Below, one piece after another: positions 1-9,444 of a DNA stretch of 40,465 nucleotides. Numbering within the stretch: the stretch's first letter is position 1; the number at the start of each line of letters is the position of its first letter. Source of the DNA: an uncultured Gammaproteobacteria bacterium (GTDB lineage Bacteria > Pseudomonadota > Gammaproteobacteria > PS1 > Pseudothioglobaceae); the NCBI GenBank assembly GCA_913057955.1, contig CAJXOB010000009.1, positions 1 to 40,465 on the forward strand, written 5' to 3'. Below the pieces are notes generated by a model, which saw only the letters and a list, made by a program, of their open reading frames with translations, did no database searches and was not told the origin of the DNA. Position numbers and translations under genes: made by a program.

Positions 1-195
1 AAAGAGCTTAATAGGGAATACGATGCTAAATTTGACTTACCCTTTATTATGGCAGTTAAAGAAAAAAATAAATCTGACGTCATGTTGCAGTTCAAACAGC
101 GAAAAGACAATTCAAGGGACCAAGAAAGATCAAATGCTCTAGATGAGATTAATAAAATAGCGTGGCTAAGAATTAAGGAGATTTATGGAATCTGA
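1..195 (+). CDS. uraD: 2-oxo-4-hydroxy-4-carboxy-5-ureidoimidazoline (OHCU) decarboxylase, C-terminal fragment (5' end outside window)
   Basis: Frame 1 is open from base 1 to TGA 193-195: KELNREYDAKFDLPFIMAVKEKNKSDVMLQFKQRKDNSRDQERSNALDEINKIAWLRIKEIYGI. The LNxxYxxKFxxPFIxAV and ALxEINKIAxLRL patterns are typical of OHCU decarboxylases; urate-pathway context. Not in the supplied ORF track. Confidence 0.85.
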   Translation, partial: KELNREYDAKFDLPFIMAVKEKNKSDVMLQFKQRKDNSRDQERSNALDEINKIAWLRIKEIYGI

Positions 196-1183
196 AAACC
201 AGATTGATGTTGCTAGTGCAAGTTTTGGTACTAAAGTTGTTTATTGTAGTGATGAATTTTTTGCAGACTCAGGTCGAATGCTTCAATCAAGTGAGCCTGT
301 TTGGATTGAAGACAAATACGATATAAATGGCAAGTGGATGGATGGCTGGGAGAGCCGAAGACGGCGAGATGGGAAAAATGACTTTTGTTTTATTAGGTTA
401 GGGGCTGAATCCATTATTAATAACTTTAATATTGATACAACACACTTTACTGGAAATTTTGCACCCGGAATTTCAGTTCAGGGGTGCTCAGTACCAGGAG
501 GCACTACGGATGATTTAGTTGTTGATGGCACTGCAGTTTCAGAATGGTTTGACCTTATTACTAAAGAAACCCTAGAGGGTAATTCAAAAAATTTATTTAC
601 TAGTGCTTCATCAAAGCCACTTACGCATCTAAAAATTACATTACTACCAGATGGCGGGATTGCTCGCTTCAGAGCTTACGGCGAAGTATGGGTTGATGAG
701 AAGCAATATAAAATTAATGGTACGAACGTAATATCCAAGGAAAGCGGCGCTAAAGCGATCTTTGCTAATGATGAACACTTTGGAAGCTTAAGTAATGTTT
801 TAGAAAAGCATGAGCCTTTAAGTATGGCTGATGGCTGGGAAACAAGGCGAAGAAGAAAGCCTGGCAATGATTGGGGAATTATCGCCCTATCAAAGCCTGC
901 GACCGCTGACGAGGTTGTAGTTGATACGAAATTTTTTAAAGGCAATTTTCCAGATACTTTTTCAATATCAACCTTCAATTCACTAGGCGAAGATGACAAA
1001 ACTTTGAAGGAAAATAGTAAAAATTGGAAAAAACTTATTGAGGGAAAAAAATTAAGGATAAACCAAATGCATGTTTTTAAAGGTTCGGACATACTGCATA
1101 ATGATGTGTTTACTCATATACGCATTGATATATACCCAGATGGTGGTATTGCTAGATTAAAACTTATTGGAAAATTTATCTAA
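185..1183 (+). CDS. alc: allantoicase
   Basis: 332 aa with two internally similar halves (DGWESRRRR.. and DGWETRRRR.., HFTGNFAPG / FFKGNFPD), the typical duplicated allantoicase architecture; overlaps uraD by 11 nt. Confidence 0.9.
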   Translation: MESENQIDVASASFGTKVVYCSDEFFADSGRMLQSSEPVWIEDKYDINGKWMDGWESRRRRDGKNDFCFIRLGAESIINNFNIDTTHFTGNFAPGISVQGCSVPGGTTDDLVVDGTAVSEWFDLITKETLEGNSKNLFTSASSKPLTHLKITLLPDGGIARFRAYGEVWVDEKQYKINGTNVISKESGAKAIFANDEHFGSLSNVLEKHEPLSMADGWETRRRRKPGNDWGIIALSKPATADEVVVDTKFFKGNFPDTFSISTFNSLGEDDKTLKENSKNWKKLIEGKKLRINQMHVFKGSDILHNDVFTHIRIDIYPDGGIARLKLIGKFI

Positions 1184-1185
1184 AT

Positions 1186-1707
1186 ATGAATACTTTAAAA
1201 CTTACTCCTAAAGCCCTCACTGCAGAAAGTTTCCAACTGTTTGGTGAGGTAGTTAGCATTAAAAATAAAGAGTCTATTGTAATTAATGATGGTTTTGCCT
1301 CTAAGTTTGCTGATGTTGTTAAACTAGATACTAAAGAAGAGGGAGGCGAAACAAGCGTTCATATTTTTGTTGCTAAGAAGAGACAGTTTCCTCTTCAAAT
1401 TACTATGCTCGAAAATCACCCTTTTTTTAGTCAGACATTTATTCCAAAAAATAATACGCCTTTTATAGTTGTTGTTGCTCCTCCATCTGAAGATCCTGTA
1501 ATTGAAAATATTAAGGCTTTTATTACAGATGGTGATCAAGGTATTAGTTATTCTCGTGGAGTTTGGCATTTTCCATTAATTAGTATGAATGATAATTCTG
1601 AGTTCATTGTTTTGGATAGAAAAAATAATATAGACATCGATACAATTGAACAATGTATTGTCAAGTCTATTGATAACATTGATATATCTTTAGAGTTAAG
1701 CTTATGA
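1186..1707 (+). CDS. allA: ureidoglycolate lyase
   Basis: 173 aa; LTAESFQLFGEV N-terminus, QFPLQITMLENHPFFSQTFIP and YSRGVWHFPL motifs typical of AllA; operon context. Confidence 0.88.
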   Translation: MNTLKLTPKALTAESFQLFGEVVSIKNKESIVINDGFASKFADVVKLDTKEEGGETSVHIFVAKKRQFPLQITMLENHPFFSQTFIPKNNTPFIVVVAPPSEDPVIENIKAFITDGDQGISYSRGVWHFPLISMNDNSEFIVLDRKNNIDIDTIEQCIVKSIDNIDISLELSL

Positions 1708-2879
1708 TGCAAATATATCTATTGGGCTGGTTAGGTTTGGCTTTGAAATTACTCCATATAATTGCGGGTATAGCTTGGATTGGGGCTTCCTTTTATTTTA
1801 ATTGGCTTGAAAATAAACTTGATCGATTAAATAATAGAGATGAGATAGCGGGAAACTTATGGGCGGTTCATGGTGGTGGATTTTATCACTTAGAAAAATA
1901 TAAGAAATATCCACAAACCCTCCCAGAGCCTTTGCATTGGTTTAAGTGGGAGGCATATGTTACTTGGCTTTCTGGAATTTCACTGCTTTCAGTTGTGTAT
2001 TATTTTAATGCGGGCTCCCGCTTACTAGGTTCCGATAGCTCTTTATCAGCCTCATATGCTGTTGGCTTAAGCCTCTTAGGATTATTGCTTTTTTGGCTTA
2101 TCTATGATCTTTTGTGCAAGTCAAAGTTGGTTACTAAATCAGCAATTTTTTTAACTATTATTTTTATAGTAATTGCATTTTTTGCTTATTTTTATAGCAA
2201 TATTTTTAATCCTAAAGCAGTTTATATGCAAATTGGTTCAATGATTGGAACCGTAATGGTTGCCAATGTTTTCTTTGTTATTATTCCAGTTCAAAAAAAA
2301 TTAGTTGATGCTTGTGAAAACTCTACTGAAGTTAGTTTAGAGCTTGGAAAAATCGGCTATCTTCGCTCTCGTCATAACAATTACTTTACCCTGCCAGTTT
2401 TATTTATGATGATAAGTGGGCATTACCCTTCAATTTATAGTGGAGATTATGGTTGGTTGATATTAATGGCTGTTATTGGAATTTTGGTAATGATTCGTCA
2501 TTACTTTAATCTAAGAGGAGTTGGTAAAGCCAAGAATAGTCTAATTGCGATTATAGTTCTTTCAACGTTTGCGCTTATTTATGCTTTGGCGCCAACTCCT
2601 AGCAAAGTTCAAGATCAAAACCAAGAGATTGTTACTGTTGAGCAGGCGCAAATCATAATCGAAAAACATTGTGTGAGTTGTCACGCTGCAAATCCAACTA
2701 ATATGGCTTTTACAATTGCCCCTAATGGCATCATGCTAGATACAACCAAAAAGATTATTGCTCATAAGGCACAAATATATCAACAAGCAGTTTTGTCTAA
2801 AGCAATGCCTTTAGTTAATAGTACAAATATGACAGATGATGAAAGGGAGAAGCTTCGAATTTGGATTGAGGCAGACTAA
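1704..2879 (+). CDS. puuD: membrane-bound urate oxidase (urate hydroxylase PuuD) with C-terminal cytochrome c domain
   Basis: 391 aa; multiple TM segments, HIIAGIAWIGASFYFNWLEN and AVHGGGFYHLEKY N-terminal motifs; C-terminal haem-binding CVSCH; 4-nt overlap with allA. Confidence 0.88.
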   Translation: MMQIYLLGWLGLALKLLHIIAGIAWIGASFYFNWLENKLDRLNNRDEIAGNLWAVHGGGFYHLEKYKKYPQTLPEPLHWFKWEAYVTWLSGISLLSVVYYFNAGSRLLGSDSSLSASYAVGLSLLGLLLFWLIYDLLCKSKLVTKSAIFLTIIFIVIAFFAYFYSNIFNPKAVYMQIGSMIGTVMVANVFFVIIPVQKKLVDACENSTEVSLELGKIGYLRSRHNNYFTLPVLFMMISGHYPSIYSGDYGWLILMAVIGILVMIRHYFNLRGVGKAKNSLIAIIVLSTFALIYALAPTPSKVQDQNQEIVTVEQAQIIIEKHCVSCHAANPTNMAFTIAPNGIMLDTTKKIIAHKAQIYQQAVLSKAMPLVNSTNMTDDEREKLRIWIEAD

Positions 2880-4192
2880 TGAGTAAGAACAATTTTTATC
2901 GTGGCTCCATATACCACTGCATTGAAAGTAATGGAAAATTAGAGCCAATCTACATTAAAGATGGCCTTATGGTTGTAGATACTAAATCAGGATGCATTAT
3001 TGAAGTGGGCGAATACATAAGTCTTGCCTCTAAGTGGCCTCAATCAGAATCATTAACTCACTTTAAAGATGGCCTAATAATGCCTGGCTTTATTGATACA
3101 CATGTCCATTATCCCCAATACAAAGTTATAGCGTCTTTTGGGACAAGTTTATTAGAATGGCTAAAAAAATATACCTTTGTCGAAGAACAAAAATTTATAG
3201 ACTCAGACTATGCAAGCCAAGTTGCCGAACTATTCCTTGATGAATTAGTTAAAAATGGCACGACAACTGCAATGACTTTTTGCACTTCTCACAAACAGTC
3301 TGTTGATGTATTTTTTGCAGCGGCTGAAAAAAGAAATCTTCGAATGGTGGCCGGCAAAGTTATGATGGATAGAAATGCCCCTAAAGCCCTTTGTGACTCC
3401 CCTGAAGACAGTTATAACGACTCCAAAGAGCTGATAGAAAAGTGGCATAATAAAGGCCGTCTAAGCTATGCGGTTACTCCTAGATTTGCTCCTACATCAA
3501 CTACTGAACAGCTTACTGAAGCTGCAAAACTACTAAATGAATATCCTAATAATAGTGATTCTAAAGGAGTGCTCCTTCAAACACATCTTAATGAAAATGA
3601 CAAAGAAATTGAATGGGTTAAGGAGTTATTTCCAGAATCAAATAACTATTTTGATGTCTACCATGACCATGGCCTTACAGGGAGTAACTCAGTTTTTGGT
3701 CACTGTATTTACAATACCGATGAAGAGTATTTACGGATGTCTGAAACAGGCTCAAAAGTCTCTCTATGTCCAACCTCTAATCTTTTTTTAGGTAGTGGCT
3801 TGTTTCGCCTAGATAAGCTAGAGAGTTTTGGAATAGATACAGCGCTTGCTTCAGATGTGGGCGGGGGAGATAGCTTTTCAATGTTTAAAGTTATGAACGA
3901 GGCTTATAAAATATGCCGGCTTAATGACTATAGTTTAGATCCGATAAAAGCCTTTTATCTAACAACTTTGGCAGCTGCAAAGGTGCTAAATTTAGACGAT
4001 AGAATCGGTAATTTTGAAGTTAAAAAAGAAGCTGATTTTATTGTTATTGATTTAAATGCTACAGAATTAATCAGTCAAAAAATGAAAACTGCTTTAAGCA
4101 TTAGCGACATATTATTTAATTTAATGACTTTGGGAGATGATAGACTAATTGATGAGGTCTACATCCTAGGTCAGAGAACTTATAAAAAATAA
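2879..4192 (+). CDS. guaD: guanine deaminase
   Basis: 437 aa amidohydrolase; MPGFIDTHVHYPQ, QTHLNEN, HCIYNTDEEYLRM, LASDVGGGDSFSMF motifs typical of guanine deaminase. Confidence 0.92.
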   Translation: MSKNNFYRGSIYHCIESNGKLEPIYIKDGLMVVDTKSGCIIEVGEYISLASKWPQSESLTHFKDGLIMPGFIDTHVHYPQYKVIASFGTSLLEWLKKYTFVEEQKFIDSDYASQVAELFLDELVKNGTTTAMTFCTSHKQSVDVFFAAAEKRNLRMVAGKVMMDRNAPKALCDSPEDSYNDSKELIEKWHNKGRLSYAVTPRFAPTSTTEQLTEAAKLLNEYPNNSDSKGVLLQTHLNENDKEIEWVKELFPESNNYFDVYHDHGLTGSNSVFGHCIYNTDEEYLRMSETGSKVSLCPTSNLFLGSGLFRLDKLESFGIDTALASDVGGGDSFSMFKVMNEAYKICRLNDYSLDPIKAFYLTTLAAAKVLNLDDRIGNFEVKKEADFIVIDLNATELISQKMKTALSISDILFNLMTLGDDRLIDEVYILGQRTYKK

Positions 4193-4201
4193 GGAAGAAT
4201 T

Positions 4202-4546
4202 ATGGGAAAGCTTACAACACATATACTAGATACAACTTTAGGCACTCCAGCTGAAATGGTGAATATAAATTTATATAGAAGAGTGGGCTCTAATTCAGAG
4301 CACATTATGTCCACTCAAACTAATAAAGATGGCAGGTGTGATGAGCCTTTATTATCAGAAGATAATTTTCAAGAGGGTTGCTATGAGATTGAATTTTCAA
4401 TTGATAGCTATTATGAAGCTAAAAAAATTAACTGCCCCTTTCTAAAAGACGTTGTCATTCGGTTTTACATTTCAAATAAAGATGAGAATTATCACGTTCC
4501 CTTACTAATATCTCCATTTAGTTATTCAACCTACCGAGGCAGTTAG
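4202..4546 (+). CDS. uraH: 5-hydroxyisourate hydrolase (transthyretin-like)
   Basis: 114 aa; LTTHILDTTLGTPA N-terminus and C-terminal YHVPLLISPFSYSTYRGS signature. Confidence 0.95.
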   Translation: MGKLTTHILDTTLGTPAEMVNINLYRRVGSNSEHIMSTQTNKDGRCDEPLLSEDNFQEGCYEIEFSIDSYYEAKKINCPFLKDVVIRFYISNKDENYHVPLLISPFSYSTYRGS

Positions 4547-6030
4547 TGAGATTTTTACTTAATCAAAACTTTAGTTCTGTTGATCTTGGTGAAATTAATC
4601 CCAATATGACTGTGCTTGAGTGGCTTAGAGGCAATCAATTGGTTGGAAGCAAGGAAGGCTGCGCTTCTGGAGATTGCGGCGCTTGTACTGCTGTTGTTGG
4701 AGAGCTGGTTGTTAATAATAAAACTACTGAAATTAAATATAAAAGTATAAATACATGTATTGCCTTAGCCTATAGTTTAATTGGAAAGCACTTAGTAACT
4801 GTCGAAGGGTTGGCTGAGGGTGATAGGCTGCATCCAGTTCAAAATGCAATGGTTTTAGAAAATGGCTCACAATGTGGTTTTTGTACGCCTGGATTTGTCA
4901 TGTCGTTATTTGCCCTATATCATAACGAGAATAATACAAATTTAGCTAAGATTAACGAGGCCTTGTCAGGCAATTTGTGCAGATGTACTGGATATAAGCC
5001 AATAATTTCAGCTGCTTTCTTAGCAATAAATAAAAAAAATAAAGAGCCTCTAGACTTTTATAAGAAAAATCAAAAACAACTTAAAGAAGCGCTCGTTAAG
5101 TTAAGTGACCCCAAAAACATAAGTGTTAGTTTTGCCAAGGGCGAAAAAATCATTAATTATGACGCGCCTAGTAATTTAGAAGAGCTATCCAAAGTATTAA
5201 GTAATAACTCTTCTGCAAAAATTGTTGCTGCTGGCACCGATTTAAATCTTGAAATTACTCAGTCAATGAAAGAGTTTCCGCACTTGGTTAGTGTTAATCG
5301 AGTGCCCGAATTAAAGAGTATCAGTGACAATGGGGCTGATCTAGAAATTGGAGCCGCAGTTAGTTATGAAGATGCCGCCTCTATTTTGATTGGTTACTGG
5401 CCAGACCTGGATTCATTTTTACAGCGCTTTGCGTCACTTCCAATAAAAAATTGGGCTACTATTGGCGGAAATATTGCCAATGCTTCCCCTATAGGAGACA
5501 TGCCTCCAGTTTTAATTGCATTAGATGCAAAACTAAAATTGAGAAAAGGCTCAAAAGTTCGTATTATTAATCTTGAAGAATTTTTTATAAGTTACAAAAA
5601 AACCTCTCTAGATGAGTCAGAATTTATTGAGAGCATAATAGTTCCAAAGCCAAATGACAACGAAAGGCTAATTACTCATAAGATTTCAAAGAGGTATGAA
5701 GATGATATTTCTGCGGTCTGTATGGCTCTCAAAGTTACAACTAAGGGCTCTCATCCAGAATCAGTAAAAATTGCATTAGGCGGCATGTCAGGGATACCTC
5801 AAAGAGCAATTGAACTTGAAAAGGTTATGCTTGAGAATTGGAACAATGATGAAATAGTGCTTGCCTCATATAACGCATTAAAAAGTGAATTTTCACCATT
5901 CTCTGATGTCAGAGCCTCTTCTGAATATCGTTTGAGAGTTACTGCAAATTTAGTTAAAAAATCATTACTGATATTAAAGGGATTGCCTTTAGAGAATCTT
6001 GCTCATTACTCTGTTGCGAGCAAATTATAG
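4546..6030 (+). CDS. xdhA: xanthine dehydrogenase small subunit (2Fe-2S and FAD domains)
   Basis: 494 aa; GTG start overlapping the uraH stop; CxxGDCGACT, CGFCTPGFVMS and LCRCTGYKPI cysteine motifs; FAD-domain PIKNWATIGGNIANASPIGDMPP. Confidence 0.94.
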   Translation: MRFLLNQNFSSVDLGEINPNMTVLEWLRGNQLVGSKEGCASGDCGACTAVVGELVVNNKTTEIKYKSINTCIALAYSLIGKHLVTVEGLAEGDRLHPVQNAMVLENGSQCGFCTPGFVMSLFALYHNENNTNLAKINEALSGNLCRCTGYKPIISAAFLAINKKNKEPLDFYKKNQKQLKEALVKLSDPKNISVSFAKGEKIINYDAPSNLEELSKVLSNNSSAKIVAAGTDLNLEITQSMKEFPHLVSVNRVPELKSISDNGADLEIGAAVSYEDAASILIGYWPDLDSFLQRFASLPIKNWATIGGNIANASPIGDMPPVLIALDAKLKLRKGSKVRIINLEEFFISYKKTSLDESEFIESIIVPKPNDNERLITHKISKRYEDDISAVCMALKVTTKGSHPESVKIALGGMSGIPQRAIELEKVMLENWNNDEIVLASYNALKSEFSPFSDVRASSEYRLRVTANLVKKSLLILKGLPLENLAHYSVASKL

Positions 6031-6042
6031 GAGTATCCGAAA

Positions 6043-8355
6043 ATTAATAAGACTAATAAAAATTTAGATAAACCTAATAGCCCAATTGGTCTTTCTATTG
6101 CCCATGATAGCGCGCATATGCATGTTCAGGGAAGCGCTAAATATATTGATGATATGCCTGAGCCCAATGGCACTCTTCATGTCGCATTTGCATTAAGTCA
6201 TGTTGCCTATGGAAAAATTAATAGTATTGATATTAAGAGTGCTAAAAAATCTGAAGGTGTCCACAGCATTCTCCTTGCAAAAGATATTAAACATTTGCAC
6301 ATTGGAGCAATCGTTCATGACGAGCCAATTCTAGCAGTAAATGAGGTTTTATTTTTTGGCCAAGCGATTGCTGCTGTTCTTGCCGATAGCCATGAAAATG
6401 CAAGAAGGGCCGCGGCATTAGTTAGCTCTGATATTAAAGAGCTTGAGGCTATCGTGACTATTGATCAAGCGATGTCTAAAAAAAGTTTTCTTGATGAGCC
6501 ATTGGTTGTAAGTACTGGTGACCCCTCTAAAGCTATCAATTCAGCACAAAATAAACTAACAGGAAATCTTTCGATTGGCGGTCAAGAGCATTACTATCTT
6601 GAAGGCCAGGTGGCTATGGCGATTCCAACAGAAGACAACGAAATGGTGATTCATTCATCGACTCAAAATCCAACCGAAGTTCAGCACTTAGTGGCACATG
6701 TTTTGGATGTTCCTCAAAATGCGATTGAAGTTATTACAAGAAGAATGGGCGGCGGCTTTGGAGGAAAAGAAACTGACTCCTCACAGCTGGCATGTATTTG
6801 TGCAATATTTGCTCAACAATGTGCTCGACCAGTAAAGTCAAGACTGTCCCGAAGAGACGACATGTTATTAACTGGAAAGCGACATGACTTTGTTGCAAAT
6901 TATGAGGTTGGTTATAGTAATGAGGGCTTAATTCAAGGTGTTAAGATTGACCTTGCTGCAAGATGCGGGTACTCACTTGATTTATCAAAAGCCATTGTTT
7001 CTCGAGCATTATTTCATGCAGACAACACTTATTACATTCCAAATGCAACTTTTACAGGCTTTTTGTGTAAAACAAATACCGCATCAAATACAGCGTTTAG
7101 AGGATTTGGCGGCCCTCAAGGTATGCTCGCTATTGAAAACATTATTGAAGAAATAGCTACTAGTATTGGTGTAGATGCTATAGAAATTAGAAAACTCAAT
7201 TACTATCAAAAAAATACAAAAAATATTACTCCGTATGACCAAGTCATTGAAGACAATATTATTAATGAACTCTCCAGTGAGCTTATTGAAGATAGCAATT
7301 ATTTAACTCGAAGAAAAAATATTTCTCAGTTTAATAAAGAGAACAAGTATTTAAAGAAAGGATTGGCTTTTTCGCCTGTGAAATTTGGAATCTCATTTAC
7401 AACTCAGTTATTAAATCAAGCGGGCGCGTTGGTTAGTATCTATAGAGATGGCAGTATCCACTTAAACCATGGCGGCACAGAAATGGGTCAGGGATTATTT
7501 ATTAAAGTTGCCCAAGTGGTTGCTAATGAATTTGGTGTTGATATAGGTCGCGTTAAGGTCTCCGCAACATCCACAGCAAAAGTACCAAATACCTCTCCTA
7601 CAGCTGCCTCTTCAGGTTCTGATTTAAATGGAATGGCAGCAAGAGAAGCATGCCTCAGGATCAAGAAAAATTTAACTGAATTTGCAGTAAGTCATTTTTC
7701 TTCAAGCAAAGAAGATGTTCGGTTTCAAGACTCAATGGTTATTGTGGCAAATAAAAAGATACCATTCAACGAGTTTGTTTCACTTGCTTATCTGAACCGA
7801 GTTGAGCTATTTAGTAATGGCTTTTATAAGACACCAAAAATATTTTTTGATGCCATTAAACAAAAAGGTAACCCTTTTTACTACTACTCTTATGGAGCCT
7901 GCGTAAGTGAAGTTATAGTTGATTGCCTGACGGGCGAGTACAAGCTTTTGGCAGTCGATATTCTGCACGATGTTGGAGCTTCTCTTAACCCTGCAATTGA
8001 TATGGGTCAAATAGTTGGTGGATATATACAAGGAATGGGTTGGCTTTGCTCTGAAGAGTTAAAGTGGAGTGATTCAGGAGCACTTTTAACTACAGGTGCC
8101 TCTACCTATAAGATTCCTGCGATCGGCGATACACCTGAGCATTTTGAAGTCAAAATTAAGCCAAATATTTCTAATCATGAGAACACAATTCATAAATCTA
8201 AAGCAGTTGGAGAGCCACCTCTGATGCTTGCAATATCTACATGGCTTGCGATAAAAAATGCTATTTACAATGCAGATAATAATATAAAAACTGGTCTTAA
8301 TGCTCCTGCGAGTTTTGAGCAAGTATTCTTTAATCTCAATAAGAACCTTAAGTAA
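6043..8355 (+). CDS. xdhB: xanthine dehydrogenase large (molybdopterin) subunit; probable ATT start
   Basis: GGFGGKETDSSQ, AFRGFGGPQGM, GTEMGQGL and KAVGEPP motifs. The track start (ATG 6118) falls inside the conserved N-terminal HDSAHMHVQGSAKYIDDMPEP segment. The same frame is open from 6031, and AGGAG at 6029-6033 lies 9 nt before ATT 6043 (ATT AAT AAG ACT AAT..). Confidence 0.9.
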   Translation: MNKTNKNLDKPNSPIGLSIAHDSAHMHVQGSAKYIDDMPEPNGTLHVAFALSHVAYGKINSIDIKSAKKSEGVHSILLAKDIKHLHIGAIVHDEPILAVNEVLFFGQAIAAVLADSHENARRAAALVSSDIKELEAIVTIDQAMSKKSFLDEPLVVSTGDPSKAINSAQNKLTGNLSIGGQEHYYLEGQVAMAIPTEDNEMVIHSSTQNPTEVQHLVAHVLDVPQNAIEVITRRMGGGFGGKETDSSQLACICAIFAQQCARPVKSRLSRRDDMLLTGKRHDFVANYEVGYSNEGLIQGVKIDLAARCGYSLDLSKAIVSRALFHADNTYYIPNATFTGFLCKTNTASNTAFRGFGGPQGMLAIENIIEEIATSIGVDAIEIRKLNYYQKNTKNITPYDQVIEDNIINELSSELIEDSNYLTRRKNISQFNKENKYLKKGLAFSPVKFGISFTTQLLNQAGALVSIYRDGSIHLNHGGTEMGQGLFIKVAQVVANEFGVDIGRVKVSATSTAKVPNTSPTAASSGSDLNGMAAREACLRIKKNLTEFAVSHFSSSKEDVRFQDSMVIVANKKIPFNEFVSLAYLNRVELFSNGFYKTPKIFFDAIKQKGNPFYYYSYGACVSEVIVDCLTGEYKLLAVDILHDVGASLNPAIDMGQIVGGYIQGMGWLCSEELKWSDSGALLTTGASTYKIPAIGDTPEHFEVKIKPNISNHENTIHKSKAVGEPPLMLAISTWLAIKNAIYNADNNIKTGLNAPASFEQVFFNLNKNLK

Positions 8356-9444
8356 TTGATTATGAATAGTTGGTTGAAGCCAGTTAAAACGGCAATTACT
8401 TTAAATAATGGCTTTGTGTTGTTAACAATTATTTCAACTAAGGGCTCAACACCTTGCTCAAATGGAGATAAGATTGTCTTCTCAGGGGGTGAGTCAGTCT
8501 TTGGAAGTATTGGCGGCGGTAATTTAGAATTTAAAGCCTTGTCTTTTGCTGAAGAATTGTTAAGCCTTAACTCTAATAGTATTTATTTAAAAAAATATCC
8601 TCTTGGTGCCTCACTAGGGCAGTGTTGTGGGGGTTATGTGAAGGTCATGTTTGAAAGTTTTATTCAGTCTGACTCAACAAATTCATGGATCGAAACAGTA
8701 TCAAACTTGCTCCATGATAAGGAAGATTTTGTAGTCGCTACAATTGTAGATAATAATGCTGAAATTGAATATAGCAGTAAAAAATTTGTATATTTAAATG
8801 GAAATTCTAGGCCATCCCTAGATGATGAAGAGCTGTCTAGTTTGATTAATAAAAGCGCTAAGGATCTGTTGTTGTTTTCTGATAGTCCTACTATAGTGCA
8901 ATTTAAAAATAAGTCAGGCTCTGTAACTGAAATCTGCTTTGAAAAAGTCTTGACTAGCGAAGTGCAGCCAGTAGTAGTATTTGGAGCTGGGCATATTTCA
9001 AGAGCCCTGATGCCAATATTGGTTAATCTACCTATTAAGATTTATTGGGTCGATGATAGAGCTGAGCAATTTGATAAATATCAAGGAGATACATCTCAAA
9101 TAGATGTTATTTGTGATGATTTTGTTCAGTCTATTCCAGACTTACCAGATAGTAGTTATTGCCTAGTAATTACGTACAGTCATCAGATTGATTTTGAAAT
9201 TTGTGAAAAAATGATTACTCAAAATAACTTCAGCTATTTGGGTATGATTGGTTCAGAAATTAAGGGAAAAAAATTTAGAGATCGTTTTCATCAAAAGAAC
9301 TATTCTGAGGAAGTGATTAATAAGTTTATCTGTCCAATAGGGGATAAACAAAAATTCTTAAAATCACCTACTGCAATTGCCGTAACTATTGCAATGGATT
9401 TAATTAACTTTATAGAGCATAAAAGACAACCTGAATCTGTATGA
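8356..9444 (+). CDS. xdhC: xanthine dehydrogenase accessory protein XdhC (alternative ATG start 8362)
   Basis: 362 aa; GSTPCSNGDKIVF, SIGGGNLEFKAL, GQCCGGYVKVMFE, VVVFGAGHISRALMPIL and SYLGMIGSEIKGKKFRDRF motifs. Confidence 0.92.
   Translation: MIMNSWLKPVKTAITLNNGFVLLTIISTKGSTPCSNGDKIVFSGGESVFGSIGGGNLEFKALSFAEELLSLNSNSIYLKKYPLGASLGQCCGGYVKVMFESFIQSDSTNSWIETVSNLLHDKEDFVVATIVDNNAEIEYSSKKFVYLNGNSRPSLDDEELSSLINKSAKDLLLFSDSPTIVQFKNKSGSVTEICFEKVLTSEVQPVVVFGAGHISRALMPILVNLPIKIYWVDDRAEQFDKYQGDTSQIDVICDDFVQSIPDLPDSSYCLVITYSHQIDFEICEKMITQNNFSYLGMIGSEIKGKKFRDRFHQKNYSEEVINKFICPIGDKQKFLKSPTAIAVTIAMDLINFIEHKRQPESV

Noticed and set aside
676-1092. Antisense ORF of 138 aa in the allantoicase gene, and other antisense or out-of-frame ORFs in the track (e.g. 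1324-1569, 19074-19313, 20059-20325, 21087-21374, 21936-22193, 22343-22642, 26853-27137, 28573-28896, 34300-34530)
   Set aside because: Each lies inside a well-supported gene on another frame, has low-complexity or implausible protein sequence, and no RBS or family motif; regarded as shadow ORFs.
6030-6117. xdhA/xdhB junction as a pseudogene or frameshift
   Set aside because: Both coding parts are intact with all cofactor motifs and the frame is open; an unusual start codon explains it better than decay.
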